From Neoarius graeffei (lineage: Eukaryota; Chordata; Actinopteri; Siluriformes; Ariidae), in assembly GCF_027579695.1 (NCBI RefSeq), contig NC_083579.1, forward strand, positions 67,218,871 to 67,282,870: a stretch of DNA of 64,000 nt, in the 5' to 3' direction. Position 1 is the stretch's first letter, and each line of letters begins with the position of its first letter. The position numbers and the translations under genes are program-made. Under the pieces are notes generated by a model, which worked only from the letters and a program-made list of their open reading frames with translations, was not told where the DNA came from and made no database searches. This document shows positions 44,065 through 54,230 of this stretch, one piece after another.

Positions 44065-47000
44065 CTACCAGAGGCCTGGGAGTTTGAGGGTTCTGCGCAG
44101 TATCTTCGATGTTCCTAGGACTGCGCTCTTCTGGACTGAGGCTTCAGATGTCGTTCCTGGGATTTGCTGGAGCCACTCTCCCAGTTTGGGGGTTACTGCC
44201 CCAAGTGCCCCCACTACCACGGGGACCACGCAACCCTTGACCTTCCACATCCATTCCAGCTGCTCTTTCAACCCTTGATACTTCTCAAGTTTCTCATGTT
44301 CCTTCTTCCTGATGTTGGCGTCAGCTGGGATCGCCACATCTATCACCACCACCCTCTTCTGCTCTTTGTCCACCACCACTATGTCCGGTTGGTTAGCCAG
44401 GATCTGTTTGTCAGTCTGGAAGCTGAAGTCCCACAGAATCTTGGCCCTGTTGTTCTCAGCCACCTTCTGTGGTATGGCCCATTGGGACTTGGGTATTTCT
44501 ATTCCATATTGGTTGCAGATGTTCCTGTATACTATCCCAGCCACTTGGTTGTGCCTCTCCATGTACGCTGATCCAGCTAGCATCTTACACCCTGCTACTA
44601 TGTGCTGGACTGTTTCAGGGGCTTCTTTGCACAGTCTGCATCTTGGGTCTGATCTACTCTGGTAGATCCTGGCCTCTATGGCTCTTGTGCTTATGGCCTG
44701 TTCTTGTGCTGCCATGATTAGTGCCTCTGTGCTGTCTGTCAGTCCTGCATTATCCAGCCACTGGTAGGATTTCTTGATATCAGCCACTTCCTCTATCTGA
44801 CGGTGGTACATGCCATGTAGGGGTTTGTCTCTCCAGGTTGTCTGTTCCTCCTCCTCCTCTGCACTCTCATCAGGGTTCTGCTGCCTGAGACATTCACTTA
44901 GCAGTTCATCCTTTGGGGCCATCTTTCTGATGTATTCTCGGATTTTCGATGTTTCATCCTGGACCGTGGTCTTGACGCTCACTAGCCCTCGGCCTCCCTC
45001 TTTCCGCTTAGTGTATAGTCTCAGGGTGCTGGACTTGGGGTGGAACCCTCCATGCATGGTGAGGAGCTTTCTAGTCTTGATATCTGTGGCTTCTATCTCC
45101 TCCTTTGGCCAGTTTATGATACCAGCGGGGTATCTGATGACTGGTAGTGCGTACATGTTGATGGCTCGGACCTTGTTTTTACCATTCAGCTGACTTTTCA
45201 GGACCTGCCTTACTCTCTGGAGGTATTTGGCTGTGGTTGACTTCCTTGTGGCCTCTTCATGGTTTCCATTAGCCTGTGGGATGCCAAGGTACTTGTAGCT
45301 GTCTTGGATATCACCTATGTTGCCCTCTGGTAGGTCAATCCCTTCAGTCCGGATCATCTTGCCTCTCTTTGAGACCATCCGGCCACACTTGTCCAATCCG
45401 AATGACATCCCTATGTCATCGCTGTAGATCCGGGTGGTGTGGATCAGCGAGTCTATTTCTTGCTCATTCCTGGCATACAGCTTGATGTCATCCATGTAGA
45501 GCAGGTGGCTGATTGTTGCCCCACTACGGAATCGGTACCCGTAGCCACTCTTCGTGATGATCTGACTGAGGGGGTTCAGGCCTATGCAGAACAGCAGTGG
45601 TGATAGCGCATCTCCTTGGTATATGCCGCACTTGATGTTGACTTGGGCAATGGGTTTTGAGTTGGCCTCTAGGGTTGTCTTCCACATTTCCATTGAGTTC
45701 TGTATGAAGGTCCTTAGGTTCCTGTTGATCTTATACAGTTCCAGACATTCCAGTATCCATGTGTGTGGCATTGAGTCATAGGCTTTCTTGTAGTCAATCC
45801 AGGCAGTGCACAGGTTGGTCTGTCTCTTCTTACAGTCTCGGGCGACTGTTCTATCGGCCAGTAGCTGGTGCTTGGCTCCTCTGGTGTTACTGCCAATTCC
45901 TTTCTGTGCCTCGCTCATGTATTGAGCCACATGCTTACTCATTTTTGCCGCAATGATGCCTGACAGGGCCTTCCATGTTGTGCAGAGACAGGTAATTGGC
46001 CGGTAGTTGGATGGGATGGGTCCCTTCTGGGGGTCCTTCATGATTAGGACTGTCCTGCCTTGGGTTAGCCATTCTGGGTGGGTTCCATCCCTCAGCAGCT
46101 GGTTCATCTGTGCTGCTAGGCGTTCATGGAGTGCAGTTAGCTTCTTCAGCCAGTACGTATGGATCATATCGGGGCCTGGTGCTGTCCAGCTCTTCATCTT
46201 TGACACTCTTTCTTGGACGTCTGCCATTGAGATGGTTACTGGTTCTTGTTCTGGGAGGTTGCTGTGGTCCGCTCTTAGGTCCACTAACCATTGGGCATCG
46301 GTGTTGTGTGATGCCTTTCTTTCCCATATGTCTTTCCAGTATTTTTCCACCTCAGCTCTTGGTGGGTCTGACCGGTTGTTGTTCCCCTGCCATTGAGAGT
46401 ACACCTTGGCTGGTTCAGTGGAGAACAGCTTGTTTATTCTCCTGGCCTCTCCTTCCTTGGTGTATCTCCTCAACCGGGTGGCCAGAGCTGTTAGTCGCTG
46501 TTTGGCAGTTTCGAGTGCCTCTGGTATGGAGAGTGAGTTGTACTTCCTGGGCGCCCCTTTATTCACCATGTTCCCTTTCTGTAGTTCAGCTAGCTGGCTA
46601 ACTTCTCTCCTTGCTGCCTTTATCTTGGCCTCTAATCGTCTCTTCCATGGTGGATACTGTTTATGTCCCGAGCCCACCTTGTGTCCAAGCATCTCCATGA
46701 TTACTGTTCTGTGTATCAGCTTGTTGGTCTCAGTGATGGTTCTTGTGGAGATTGTCTTCAGAGCAGCATTCACATCTACTAGTAGATCTTCTGAAGGTAC
46801 TTGGCAACTCAGCTTCGGTATTCGTCGGGGGCTCCAGGTTTCCAGTTGGGTCACGATCTTCCTTCTCAGGTCAGCAGCTCTTGTGCTGAGGCTGTTAGCT
46901 GTTGGGGCTTGGTATCCAATCTCTGGTTGTGGGGATGATGACATCTCCCCGCTGACCTGTCTTCCTGGCTCCCCCTTGCCGTAGCATCGTTGTTGTATTT

Positions 47001-47343
47001 CATTAATCTCTAGTTGTGATAGCAGATTTCGATTATGGATGTTGGAACACTGGGCTAATAGCTGTTTCTTTGTTAGCCTTGATTGTGGGTTTCGAAGTAT
47101 CCAATGGTCCCACATTCTCTGCATGTATCCCCTCTCTCTGGGATTGCTTGTATAGTAGCATTCCAGCAAATCCGTATTTTCTGTCCTCGTCCATCGATGT
47201 CTTGTTCCAGTAGCCCATTTCTCATCAGTTTGCCCTGGTTCCCTAGCAACTGACGCAGACCTTGTTGACCCGGGCGACGTCTGAGCCGGTATGACTCTAT
47301 CAGTTATGTTTTCACTCATTCCTGAGGTAGGCTGATATATCAT
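44065..47343 (-). CDS. reverse transcriptase with Myb-like and restriction-like endonuclease domains
   Basis: This is a single 1092-residue ORF without stops. Residues of about 45-115 look like a Myb/trihelix DNA-binding domain (RHRWTRTENTDLLECYY ... LTKKQLLAQ). The reverse transcriptase spans roughly 390-700: PGPDMIHTYW, NYRPITCL, WIDYKKAYDS, GIYQGDALSPLLF, and the catalytic YMDD at 616-619. A CCHC knuckle follows at 902-919 (CRLC ... H ... C). A restriction-like endonuclease carries PD at 986-987 and the second acidic residue D1002 in VVVIDVAIPAD. This is the single-ORF architecture of R2/R4-type elements, where the endonuclease nicks the target and the RT primes from the nick. The closest clade is inferred as R4/Rex6-like. 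The start at 47343 is the first ATG after the tRNA-like head, and an ATG at residue 9 is an alternative. Confidence 0.9.
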   Translation of the reverse strand: MIYQPTSGMSENITDRVIPAQTSPGSTRSASVAREPGQTDEKWATGTRHRWTRTENTDLLECYYTSNPRERGYMQRMWDHWILRNPQSRLTKKQLLAQCSNIHNRNLLSQLEINEIQQRCYGKGEPGRQVSGEMSSSPQPEIGYQAPTANSLSTRAADLRRKIVTQLETWSPRRIPKLSCQVPSEDLLVDVNAALKTISTRTITETNKLIHRTVIMEMLGHKVGSGHKQYPPWKRRLEAKIKAARREVSQLAELQKGNMVNKGAPRKYNSLSIPEALETAKQRLTALATRLRRYTKEGEARRINKLFSTEPAKVYSQWQGNNNRSDPPRAEVEKYWKDIWERKASHNTDAQWLVDLRADHSNLPEQEPVTISMADVQERVSKMKSWTAPGPDMIHTYWLKKLTALHERLAAQMNQLLRDGTHPEWLTQGRTVLIMKDPQKGPIPSNYRPITCLCTTWKALSGIIAAKMSKHVAQYMSEAQKGIGSNTRGAKHQLLADRTVARDCKKRQTNLCTAWIDYKKAYDSMPHTWILECLELYKINRNLRTFIQNSMEMWKTTLEANSKPIAQVNIKCGIYQGDALSPLLFCIGLNPLSQIITKSGYGYRFRSGATISHLLYMDDIKLYARNEQEIDSLIHTTRIYSDDIGMSFGLDKCGRMVSKRGKMIRTEGIDLPEGNIGDIQDSYKYLGIPQANGNHEEATRKSTTAKYLQRVRQVLKSQLNGKNKVRAINMYALPVIRYPAGIINWPKEEIEATDIKTRKLLTMHGGFHPKSSTLRLYTKRKEGGRGLVSVKTTVQDETSKIREYIRKMAPKDELLSECLRQQNPDESAEEEEEQTTWRDKPLHGMYHRQIEEVADIKKSYQWLDNAGLTDSTEALIMAAQEQAISTRAIEARIYQSRSDPRCRLCKEAPETVQHIVAGCKMLAGSAYMERHNQVAGIVYRNICNQYGIEIPKSQWAIPQKVAENNRAKILWDFSFQTDKQILANQPDIVVVDKEQKRVVVIDVAIPADANIRKKEHEKLEKYQGLKEQLEWMWKVKGCVVPVVVGALGAVTPKLGEWLQQIPGTTSEASVQKSAVLGTSKILRRTLKLPGLW

Positions 47344-47382
47344 GAGGGGTTTTGCCTAAGGACCCTTACTGGATGATGTTTT

Positions 47383-47452
47383 GCCCCGACCGGGATTCGA
47401 ACCCCGATCTCCTGCGTCGTAGTCAGTGAGCATTACCACTGTACTATCCAGC
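47383..47452 (-). other. tRNA-like head of the RLE retrotransposon
   Basis: On the minus strand an A-box-like TAGTACAGTGGTAATGCTC and a perfect B-box GGTTCGAATCC stand about 30 bases apart, with an anticodon-arm-like segment between. The acceptor stem does not pair well, so this is not a functional tRNA. It most likely supplies an internal pol III-type promoter or a SINE-derived 5' end. It ends 40 bp before the ORF. Confidence 0.7.
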
Positions 47453-47465
47453 TGATATATATATA

Positions 47466-48410
47466 AAATATTAGTCGCGTTATTATCACGTTAACTTGAC
47501 TCAATTTTAATGGCGATAATTTTTTTATCGCGAGATTAACGCTCTGTGACATGATGTAGGTTTTTCATAAGCTTTTGAAACTGCCAGGAACTTGGAACAG
47601 AGACTTTGCTTAGAAAAACGATAGCAGCTAGACTGTAATGCCCCGCACAGCCAGAGTCCTCTGCCCTCCCCCCAAAGAACCAGCGCGGGCAGGGCGCGCT
47701 CGCCCTGCGCCTCGGGACGAAGAGCCACGGTGCTCGGCTTAGGTTTCGTTTTCCCATCGGCGGCTCCAGCCCGACTTTGCAGTGGCTGTGACAAGACGTG
47801 TTATGCTCTGCAATAAAAAAAAAACATAGTTCGAACACTGGTTGTACCAATGCCGATATTTTCGGGGGGGCGGTCCCTTTTTTTCCCTTCGGGGGGTGTG
47901 TGCTTGCGCTTGTGCTTGTCTCAGAGCACGGATCTCCATCGCGTGCTCTGAGACAAGCGCGCGCTCCACCGCGGATCTCCATCGCGCAGATCTCCACTGT
48001 TGGCACACTTCCTTTCTACTAGTTTGTGTCCCCAACCTGGCAGCAGCAGTCGTTGTCATATCGGTTTATTTTATCTTTGATGTAAACACAACACTTCGGA
48101 TATGCAAATGCCTCCCGTTACACACGATTGCTATGTCAATAAACATCATTTTGCCAATATTTTAGAGACCATCCAACACTTCCCAAATCATGTTTTCAAG
48201 GGATCTCATGTCTGTTTCAGGGGATCTCGGATCCCCCGAGTACCCCCGTAGTTCGAACGGTGAGCAAGCCCATTCACTTTTTTATGCTGATAAGAGAATT
48301 ACAATGGTTTTTCATGTGACAAAAATGTGCGATTAAATTGCGATTAATCGCGAGTTAACTATGACAGTCGCGACATTAATCGCGATTAAATATTTTAATC
48401 GCTTGACAGC

Positions 48411-48412
<2 letters not shown>
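47466..48412. mobile_element. GCGATTAA-type inverted-repeat element
   Basis: The left end AAAATATTAGTCGCG with CACGTTAACTTGAC and the right end (complement AAAATATTTAATCGCG with ATAGTTAACTCG) are related inverted repeats. The interior is CpG-rich, with no transposase. A perfect 13 bp hairpin arm pair lies at 47918-47930 and 47942-47954 (GTCTCAGAGCACG). TA tracts abut both ends. Confidence 0.7.

Positions 48413-48414
<2 letters not shown>

Positions 48415-48477
<63 letters not shown>
48415..48477. repeat. (AT)n microsatellite
   Basis: About 60 bp of AT after the GCGATTAA element. Confidence 0.95.
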
Positions 48478-48481
<4 letters not shown>

Positions 48482-48689
48482 CACACAAGCAACAAACAAA
48501 AAAAGAAAACATACCAACATGGTATAATATCGATCAAATCATATATACAGATACTTATGCATATATACACACATACAATACATATATACAGTACATACAT
48601 ATACACATACCTATAACTATACACAAAATACAAGACCAGTCACAGACTTGCTCTCAATTTCATCATCACCTATATAGTCTGCCTGTCCT

Positions 48690-49070
48690 GTCCTCTCATC
48701 TCATCTCATTATCTCCAGCCGCTTTATCCTGTTCTACAGGGTCGCAGGCAAGCTGGAGCCTATCCCAGCTGACTACAGGCGAAAGGCGGGGTACACCCTG
48801 GACAAGTCGCCAGGTCATCACAGGGCTGACACATAGACACAGACAACCATTCACACTCACATCCACACCTACGGTCAATTTAGTCACCAGTTAACCTAAC
48901 CTGCATGTCTTTGGACCGTGGGGGAAACTGGAGCACCTGGAGGAAACCCACGCGGACATGGGGAGAACATGCAAACTCCGCACAGAAAGGCCCTTGCCGG
49001 CCACGGGGCTCGAACCCGGACATTCTTGCTGTGAGGCGACAGCGCTAACCACTACACCACCGTGCCACCC
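48690..49070 (-). mobile_element. V-SINE in LINE 3' region
   Basis: Target duplications TCTGCCTGTCCT lie at 48678-48689 and 49071-49082. Confidence 0.92.
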
Positions 49071-49327
49071 TCTGCCTGTCCTCATTCTCATATATTTTTA
49101 GTAACATGTTTTTATATAATTTTTTAAACAGTTTTATGTTGGTGCTATTTTTGAGCTCATTATCCAGACCATTCCACAATTGCAGCCCACAGACTGTTAT
49201 GCACATACTTTTCAGAGTTGTTCTAACTTTTACTCTCTTAAAATTTATTTCCCCTCTCAGGTTATACCCACCCTGCGTTTACATAAACATATTTTGTACC
49301 TCACCCAGAAGAAGGTTATGTCTTGCT

Positions 49328-51090
49328 TTATACATAATTTGTGCAGTCTTGTTTAACCAGATCAGTGAATTTCAGAGTGTGTGCTTTTACGAATAATGCG
49401 TTTGTATGCTCAAGATATCCCGTATTATTGAAGATTCTTATTGCTCTTTTTTTGTAATGTGCATAACGGCTGTAGGTTAGATTTGTAGGTATTACCCCAT
49501 ATCTCCACACAGTAGCTCAGATATGGAAGTATGAGTGCATTATACAGAGTATGTAGTGATTTATAGTCCAGAATGTGTCTTGGTTTCCCCAAAATTGCAG
49601 TAATCTTTGCTATTTTTGCTTTAACATGATTTAATATGTGGTTTCCAGCAGATTTTATGATCAACAATCACACCCAGAAATTTTATTTCATAAACTGTTT
49701 CTATGGTTATGTTGTCAATTTTCAATTCAACTTGAGGGTTCGACTTATATTTTCCAAATAACATAATCTTTGTTTTACTCAAATTCAATGACAATTTGTT
49801 TACATTAAACCACCTTTTTAATTTATTAATTTCGGTTGCGATTGTCTCCATAAGCTGCTGTACATTGTCCCCGGCTCAAAAGATGTTTGTATCATCGGCA
49901 AATAAAATGCATTTCATTATACATGATACATTACATAAGTTATTAATATACAATATAAACAGTTTAGAACCTAAGACAGACCCTAGTGGTACTCCACATG
50001 TTATGGGCAAATAATCAGACGTGTGATCTTCAATTTTTACAAATTGCTGCCTGTTGCTTAAGTAGCTCCTCACCCAGTCCAAACCCACCCCTCTGATACC
50101 ATACTTCTCTAATTTGTTGAATAGAATGTCGTGATTTATTGTGTCAAATGCTTTCTTTAGATCTATGAAAATTCCCATAACATGTTTTTTATTGTCTATA
50201 CCATTTGTGATTTTCTCGATAAGTTCCATTAATGCCAGGGTTGTTGATCTGTCTTTCCGGAATCCGTATTGACTGTCAGCTAAAAGTTTGTGTTTTTCAA
50301 TAAAGTTATCTAGTTTTGCTGTAAACAGTTTTTCGAGGATCTTGGAGAACTGAGAGAGTAAAGAAACTGGCCTGTAATTTGTGTAATGGTGTCTATCCCC
50401 ACATTGATATAAAGGTATAACTTTAGCTATTTTCATGTTGTTTGGAAATTTACCAGATTGAAAAGACATATTACATATGTGAGTAAATGGTTCTGCAATT
50501 TCTTCAATAACTTTTTTTTTTTTTACTAAACTTGTATCATTCCAGTCAGTGGAGGTTTTGTTTTCACTTCTCCTTACAATGTCTATGACCTCTTTTATAC
50601 CAACTGCACCAGTGAATATAGATTTAGGATTTCTCTCCCATCGAGCAGCCTCCGCCCCTCCAGGTGTGTCTGTATCCGGAATCTTTTCTGCCAGATCTGG
50701 TCCCACATTTAGAAAGAATCTATTAAAACCATTTACCACTTCTTCCATATTATTTATTGATCTGTCATTCTGAATATAATGATCAGGGTAGCTTGTGTTT
50801 TTGTTTTTAGCTCCATTCCTAATAATACTATTCAGAACATTCCATAGCCCCTTCATGTTATTTTTATTACTATCTAATTTATTATAATATTCCTTCGTAC
50901 ATGTCCTCATAATGCTGGTTAATTTATTCTTGTATTTTTTTATTTAATTTCTGCCTCTAAGGTTCTTTTTTTTTTTATGAATTGTCTATACAGCGTAATT
51001 ATTATTATTATTTTTTTTAAATACACAGGCATTTTTTAATCCTTTGGTGATCCATGTTTTAGTGGCTTTGATCCGTACAAAATTCCTCGA
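49328..51090 (-). pseudogene. LINE reverse transcriptase remnant
   Basis: The frame is readable from about 51080 (WITKGLKNAC) through the 344-codon stretch 50910-49876. RT motifs in order are IAKVIPLYQCGD, NYRPVSLLSQFSK, QYGFRKDRST, GIFIDLKKAFDTINH, ITCGVPLGSVLG and the active-site FADD. A TGA follows TNIF near 49873. The same frame continues to about 49621 (NKLSLNLSKTKIM, FLGVIVD), and frameshifts then lead to LPYLSYCVEIWG and the C-terminal end near 49328. The order fits CR1/L2/jockey-type LINEs. At least one stop and two shifts make it non-functional. Confidence 0.85.
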
Positions 51091-51470
51091 AAAAATTGGA
51101 ATGACGATATAGATTTGTGGCCTAGTGTTACCTACATAGATGGTGGAATATATCTTCTCACTGCATTTTCTGTTTTAGTAAAAAATAAATGAACTTAACA
51201 TTTTGCTGGAAGAGAAGAGCAGGGAGGATTGAGAATTGAGTGGGTGTGGTTTGTTTAAACCCAATACTAAAACTTATGTCCTAGCAACCACCAGAAAGAT
51301 GTGTACAAAGCCCAAAAAATTCCTACCTACCCAGGCATAAACAATCCAGGATTTATCTTGTGTCCTGATCCCCAGATCTTTAACCCAGCCACATATTAAA
51401 AAGTTGTACACCTCCATGCTCTTCCAGGTTTTCATCTGTTTGTGTAGAACGATGTCTGCAGCACCAGTTA
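51091..51470. other. unassigned DNA
   Basis: No gene recognised. It may hold more decayed LINE sequence. Confidence 0.4.
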
Positions 51471-51690
51471 CAGTGGTGCTTGAAAGTTTGTGAACCCTTT
51501 AGAATTTTCTATATTTCTGCATAAATATGACCTAAAACATCATCAGATTTTCACACAAGTCCTAAAAGTAGATAAAGAGAACCCAGTTAAACAAATGAGA
51601 CAAAAAAATTATACTTGGTCATTTATTTATTGGGGAAATTGATCCAATATTACATATCTGTGAGTGGCAAAAGTATGTGAACCTTTGCTT

Positions 51691-53153
51691 TCAGTATCTG
51701 GTGTGACCCCCTTGTGCAGCAATAACTGCAACTAAACATTTCCGGTAACTGTTGATCAGTGCTGCACACCGGCTTGGAGGAATTTTAGCCCGTTCCTCCG
51801 TACAGAACAGCTTCAACTCTGGGATGTTGATGGGTTTCCTCGCATGAACTGCTCGTTTCAGGTCCTTCCACAACATTTCGATTGGATTAAGGTCAGGACT
51901 TTGACTTGGCCATTCCAAAACATTTAACTTTATTCTTCTTTAACCATTCTTTGGTAGAACGACTTGTGTGCTTAGGGTCGTTGTCTTGCTGCATGACCCA
52001 CCTTCTCTTGAGATTCAGTTCATGGACAGATGTCCTGACGTTTTTCCTTTAGAATTCACTGGGATAATTCAGAATTCATTGTTCCATCAAAGATGGCAAG
52101 CCATCCTAGCCTAGATGCAGCAAAACAGGCTCAAACCATGATACTATCACCACCATGTTTCACAGATGGGATAATGTTCTTATGCTGGAATGCAGTGTTT
52201 TCCTTTTTCCAAACATAACGCTTCTCATTTAAACCAAAAAGTTCTATTTTGGTTTCATCTCATCTCATTATCTCTAGCCGCTTTATCCTGTTCTACAGGG
52301 TCGCAGGCAAGCTGGAGCCTATCCCAGCTGACTACGGGCGAAAGGCGGGCGAAAGGCGAAACTACAGCGAAACTACGGGCGAAAGGCGGTGTCCAGGGTA
52401 CACCCTGGACAAGTCGCCAGGTCATCACAGGGCTGACACATAGACACACACAACCATTCACACTCACACCTACGGTCAATTTAGAGTCACCAGTTAACCT
52501 AACCTGCATGTCTTTGGACTGTGGGGGAAACCGGAGCACCCGGAGGAAACCCACACGGACACGGGGAGAACATGCAAACTCCGCACAGAAAGGCCCTCGC
52601 CGGCCACGGGGCTCGAACCCGGACCTTCTTGCTGTGAGGCGACAGCGCTAACCACTACACCACAGTGCCACCCTATTTTGGTTTCATCCATCCACAAAAC
52701 GTTTTTCCAATAGCATTCTGGCTTGTCCATGTGATATTTAGCAAACTGCAGACAAGCAGCAATGTTCTTTTTGGAGAGCAGTGGCTTTCTCCTTGCAACC
52801 CTGCCATGCACACCACTGTTGTTCAGTGTTCTCCTGATGGTGGACTCATGAACATTAACATTAGCCAATGTGAGAGAGGCCTTCAGTTGCTTAAAAGTTA
52901 CCCTGGGGTCCTTTGTGACCTCGCCGACTATTACACATCTTGCTCTTGGACTGATCTTTGTTACCCTCCCCAGGAGTGGTCGACCAACTATGGTCTTGAA
53001 TTTCCTCCATTTGTACACAATCTGTCTGACTGGATTGGTGGAGTCCAAACTTTTTTAGAGATGGCTTTGTCACTTTTTCCAGCCTGATGAGCATCAACAG
53101 CACTTTTTTTTTTTTTTCTGAGGTCTTCAGAAATCTCCTTTTGTTCATGCCAT
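51691..53153 (-). pseudogene. Tc1-like transposase, family A, broken copy 2
   Basis: The start at 53153 is followed by a TGA at codon 3. The helix-turn-helix region, ANVNVHESTIRRTL and the segment up to LWMDETKI are readable. A SINE then interrupts just after the first catalytic aspartate. The glutamate region reads [19 protein letters not shown] and is intact, ending at AAQGGHTRY and stop. Frameshifts occur near 53090 and 52960 and around 52050. Compared with copy 1, the internal deletion after KHG is absent here. Confidence 0.88.
52260..52672 (-). mobile_element. V-SINE in Tc1 family A, with internal expansion
   Basis: Target duplications CTATTTTGGTTTCATC lie at 52244-52259 and 52673-52688. 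About 50 extra bases of repeated CGAAAGGCG and GAAACTACGGG motifs at 52335-52400 make it longer than other copies. Confidence 0.93.
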
Positions 53154-53507
53154 GATACACTCACACAAACGTGTTGTGAAGATCAGACTTTGATAGATCC
53201 CTGTTTCTTTAAATAAAACAGGGTGCCCACTCACACCTGATTGTCATCCCATTGATTGAAAACACCTGACTCCAATTTCACTGCTAATCCTAGAGGTTCA
53301 CATATTTTTGCCACTCATAGATATGTAATATTGGATCATTTTCCTCAATAAATAAATGACCAAGTATAATATTTTTGTCTCATTTGTTTAACTGGGCTCT
53401 CTTTATCTACTTTTAGGACTTGTGTGGAAATCTGTTTGTTTTAGGTCATATTTATGCAGAAATATAGAGAATTCTAAAGGGTTCACAAACTTTCAAGCAC
53501 CACTGTA

Positions 53508-54228
53508 GTTTGAGATGTCGGGGAACTCAATGCATGGATAACTTTTTTTCAAATCAAAGGAAAAGTCCTTCTTTACTCACATGTAAGGCTCTATCCCATT
53601 GCAAAGATCAACTTTCTGATGGTATCTTGACCATGCATTGGCTTCTAAACTGCGAAAATAATCGGAGATGGTTTCATGAGCTTTATATGTGCTGGCAGCC
53701 AAATCGCTTTGTCTGGCCACTTCATTCACTGGAAGTAAACTCGCAAGCAAAAGTCACGTGACAACCTGTATTCTGTTCCTGGTTAACCACTTGCAAAAAA
53801 TGACTGACTGACTGACAAACCTTTTAACTCCGTGGATTGTCAGTGGAAAAAAATTAATGGCAAGATGGTGGGCGCACATTGTGACTGTATGGTAGGCCTT
53901 GGAGAGAGCTGTTCTCACATGGCATCATTGTTGTGGGCTATCAAAACTGGAGTGAAAAAGGGGTTCGCTGACAGTTACAGATAAAAAGGTGAACTGGGTT
54001 CTTCCTAGTGCTGTTGTGGTTTTAGTTATTTGATTTGATTTTGATTTATTTTTCTCCCCTCTGTTTGAACGATTGGAGCAACCAAAAATGGACCATATTT
54101 AAAATGGATTAAGCCTTGCTTACAGGAAAGACTGTGTGTGGTTGTCCCCCAGGAGAAATTCACATGATGCGTGACGTCACACACAAGGGGTCTATATACT
54201 GTAATGTATAGCATTATGCTGCAGTACT
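53508..54228. other. unassigned DNA
   Basis: No gene supported. An 84-codon open frame (53510-53761) shows no recognisable domain. Confidence 0.4.
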
Positions 54229-54230
54229 TA

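Larger units (their letters stand above)
44003..47453 (-). mobile_element. RLE-type non-LTR retrotransposon, apparently intact
   Basis: On the minus strand the order is tRNA-like head (47452-47383), a short leader, one long ORF (47343-44065), then a 3' UTR of about 60 bp with a GC-rich hairpin (CCCCCCCGCCGGGGG) that runs into TA repeats. A TA stretch also lies upstream (47454-47464), so the element seems to sit within a TA tract. RLE elements of the R4/Dong/Rex6 group are known for simple-repeat or site preferences. The lack of any frame lesion argues for a recent insertion. Confidence 0.85.
48478..51090 (-). mobile_element. CR1/jockey-like LINE, 5' truncated and decayed
   Basis: On the minus strand the element keeps the segment after the endonuclease, the whole RT region and a 3' UTR. 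The 3' UTR is split by a SINE (48690-49070) and ends near the AT microsatellite. No apurinic endonuclease domain is left. Confidence 0.8.
51473..53505 (-). mobile_element. Tc1-like transposon, family A, copy 2
   Basis: Same termini as the element at 13632. TA duplications lie at 51471-51472 and 53506-53507. It is lengthened by a SINE at 52260-52672. Confidence 0.93.

Noticed and set aside
44162-46984. Plus-strand ORFs opposite the retrotransposon ORF
   Set aside because: They are antisense shadows of the 1092-residue reverse transcriptase ORF and have no recognisable domains.
47383-47452. Functional tRNA gene
   Set aside because: The B-box is perfect, but the acceptor stem arms do not pair. 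I call it tRNA-like only.
47525-48165. Overlapping 90-156 residue ORFs in the GCGATTAA element
   Set aside because: GC-rich open frames exist on both strands with no motif or start context; they are likely composition effects.
53510-53761. 84-codon plus-strand ORF as a gene
   Set aside because: No recognisable domain and no splice context; it may be a decayed transposon exon.
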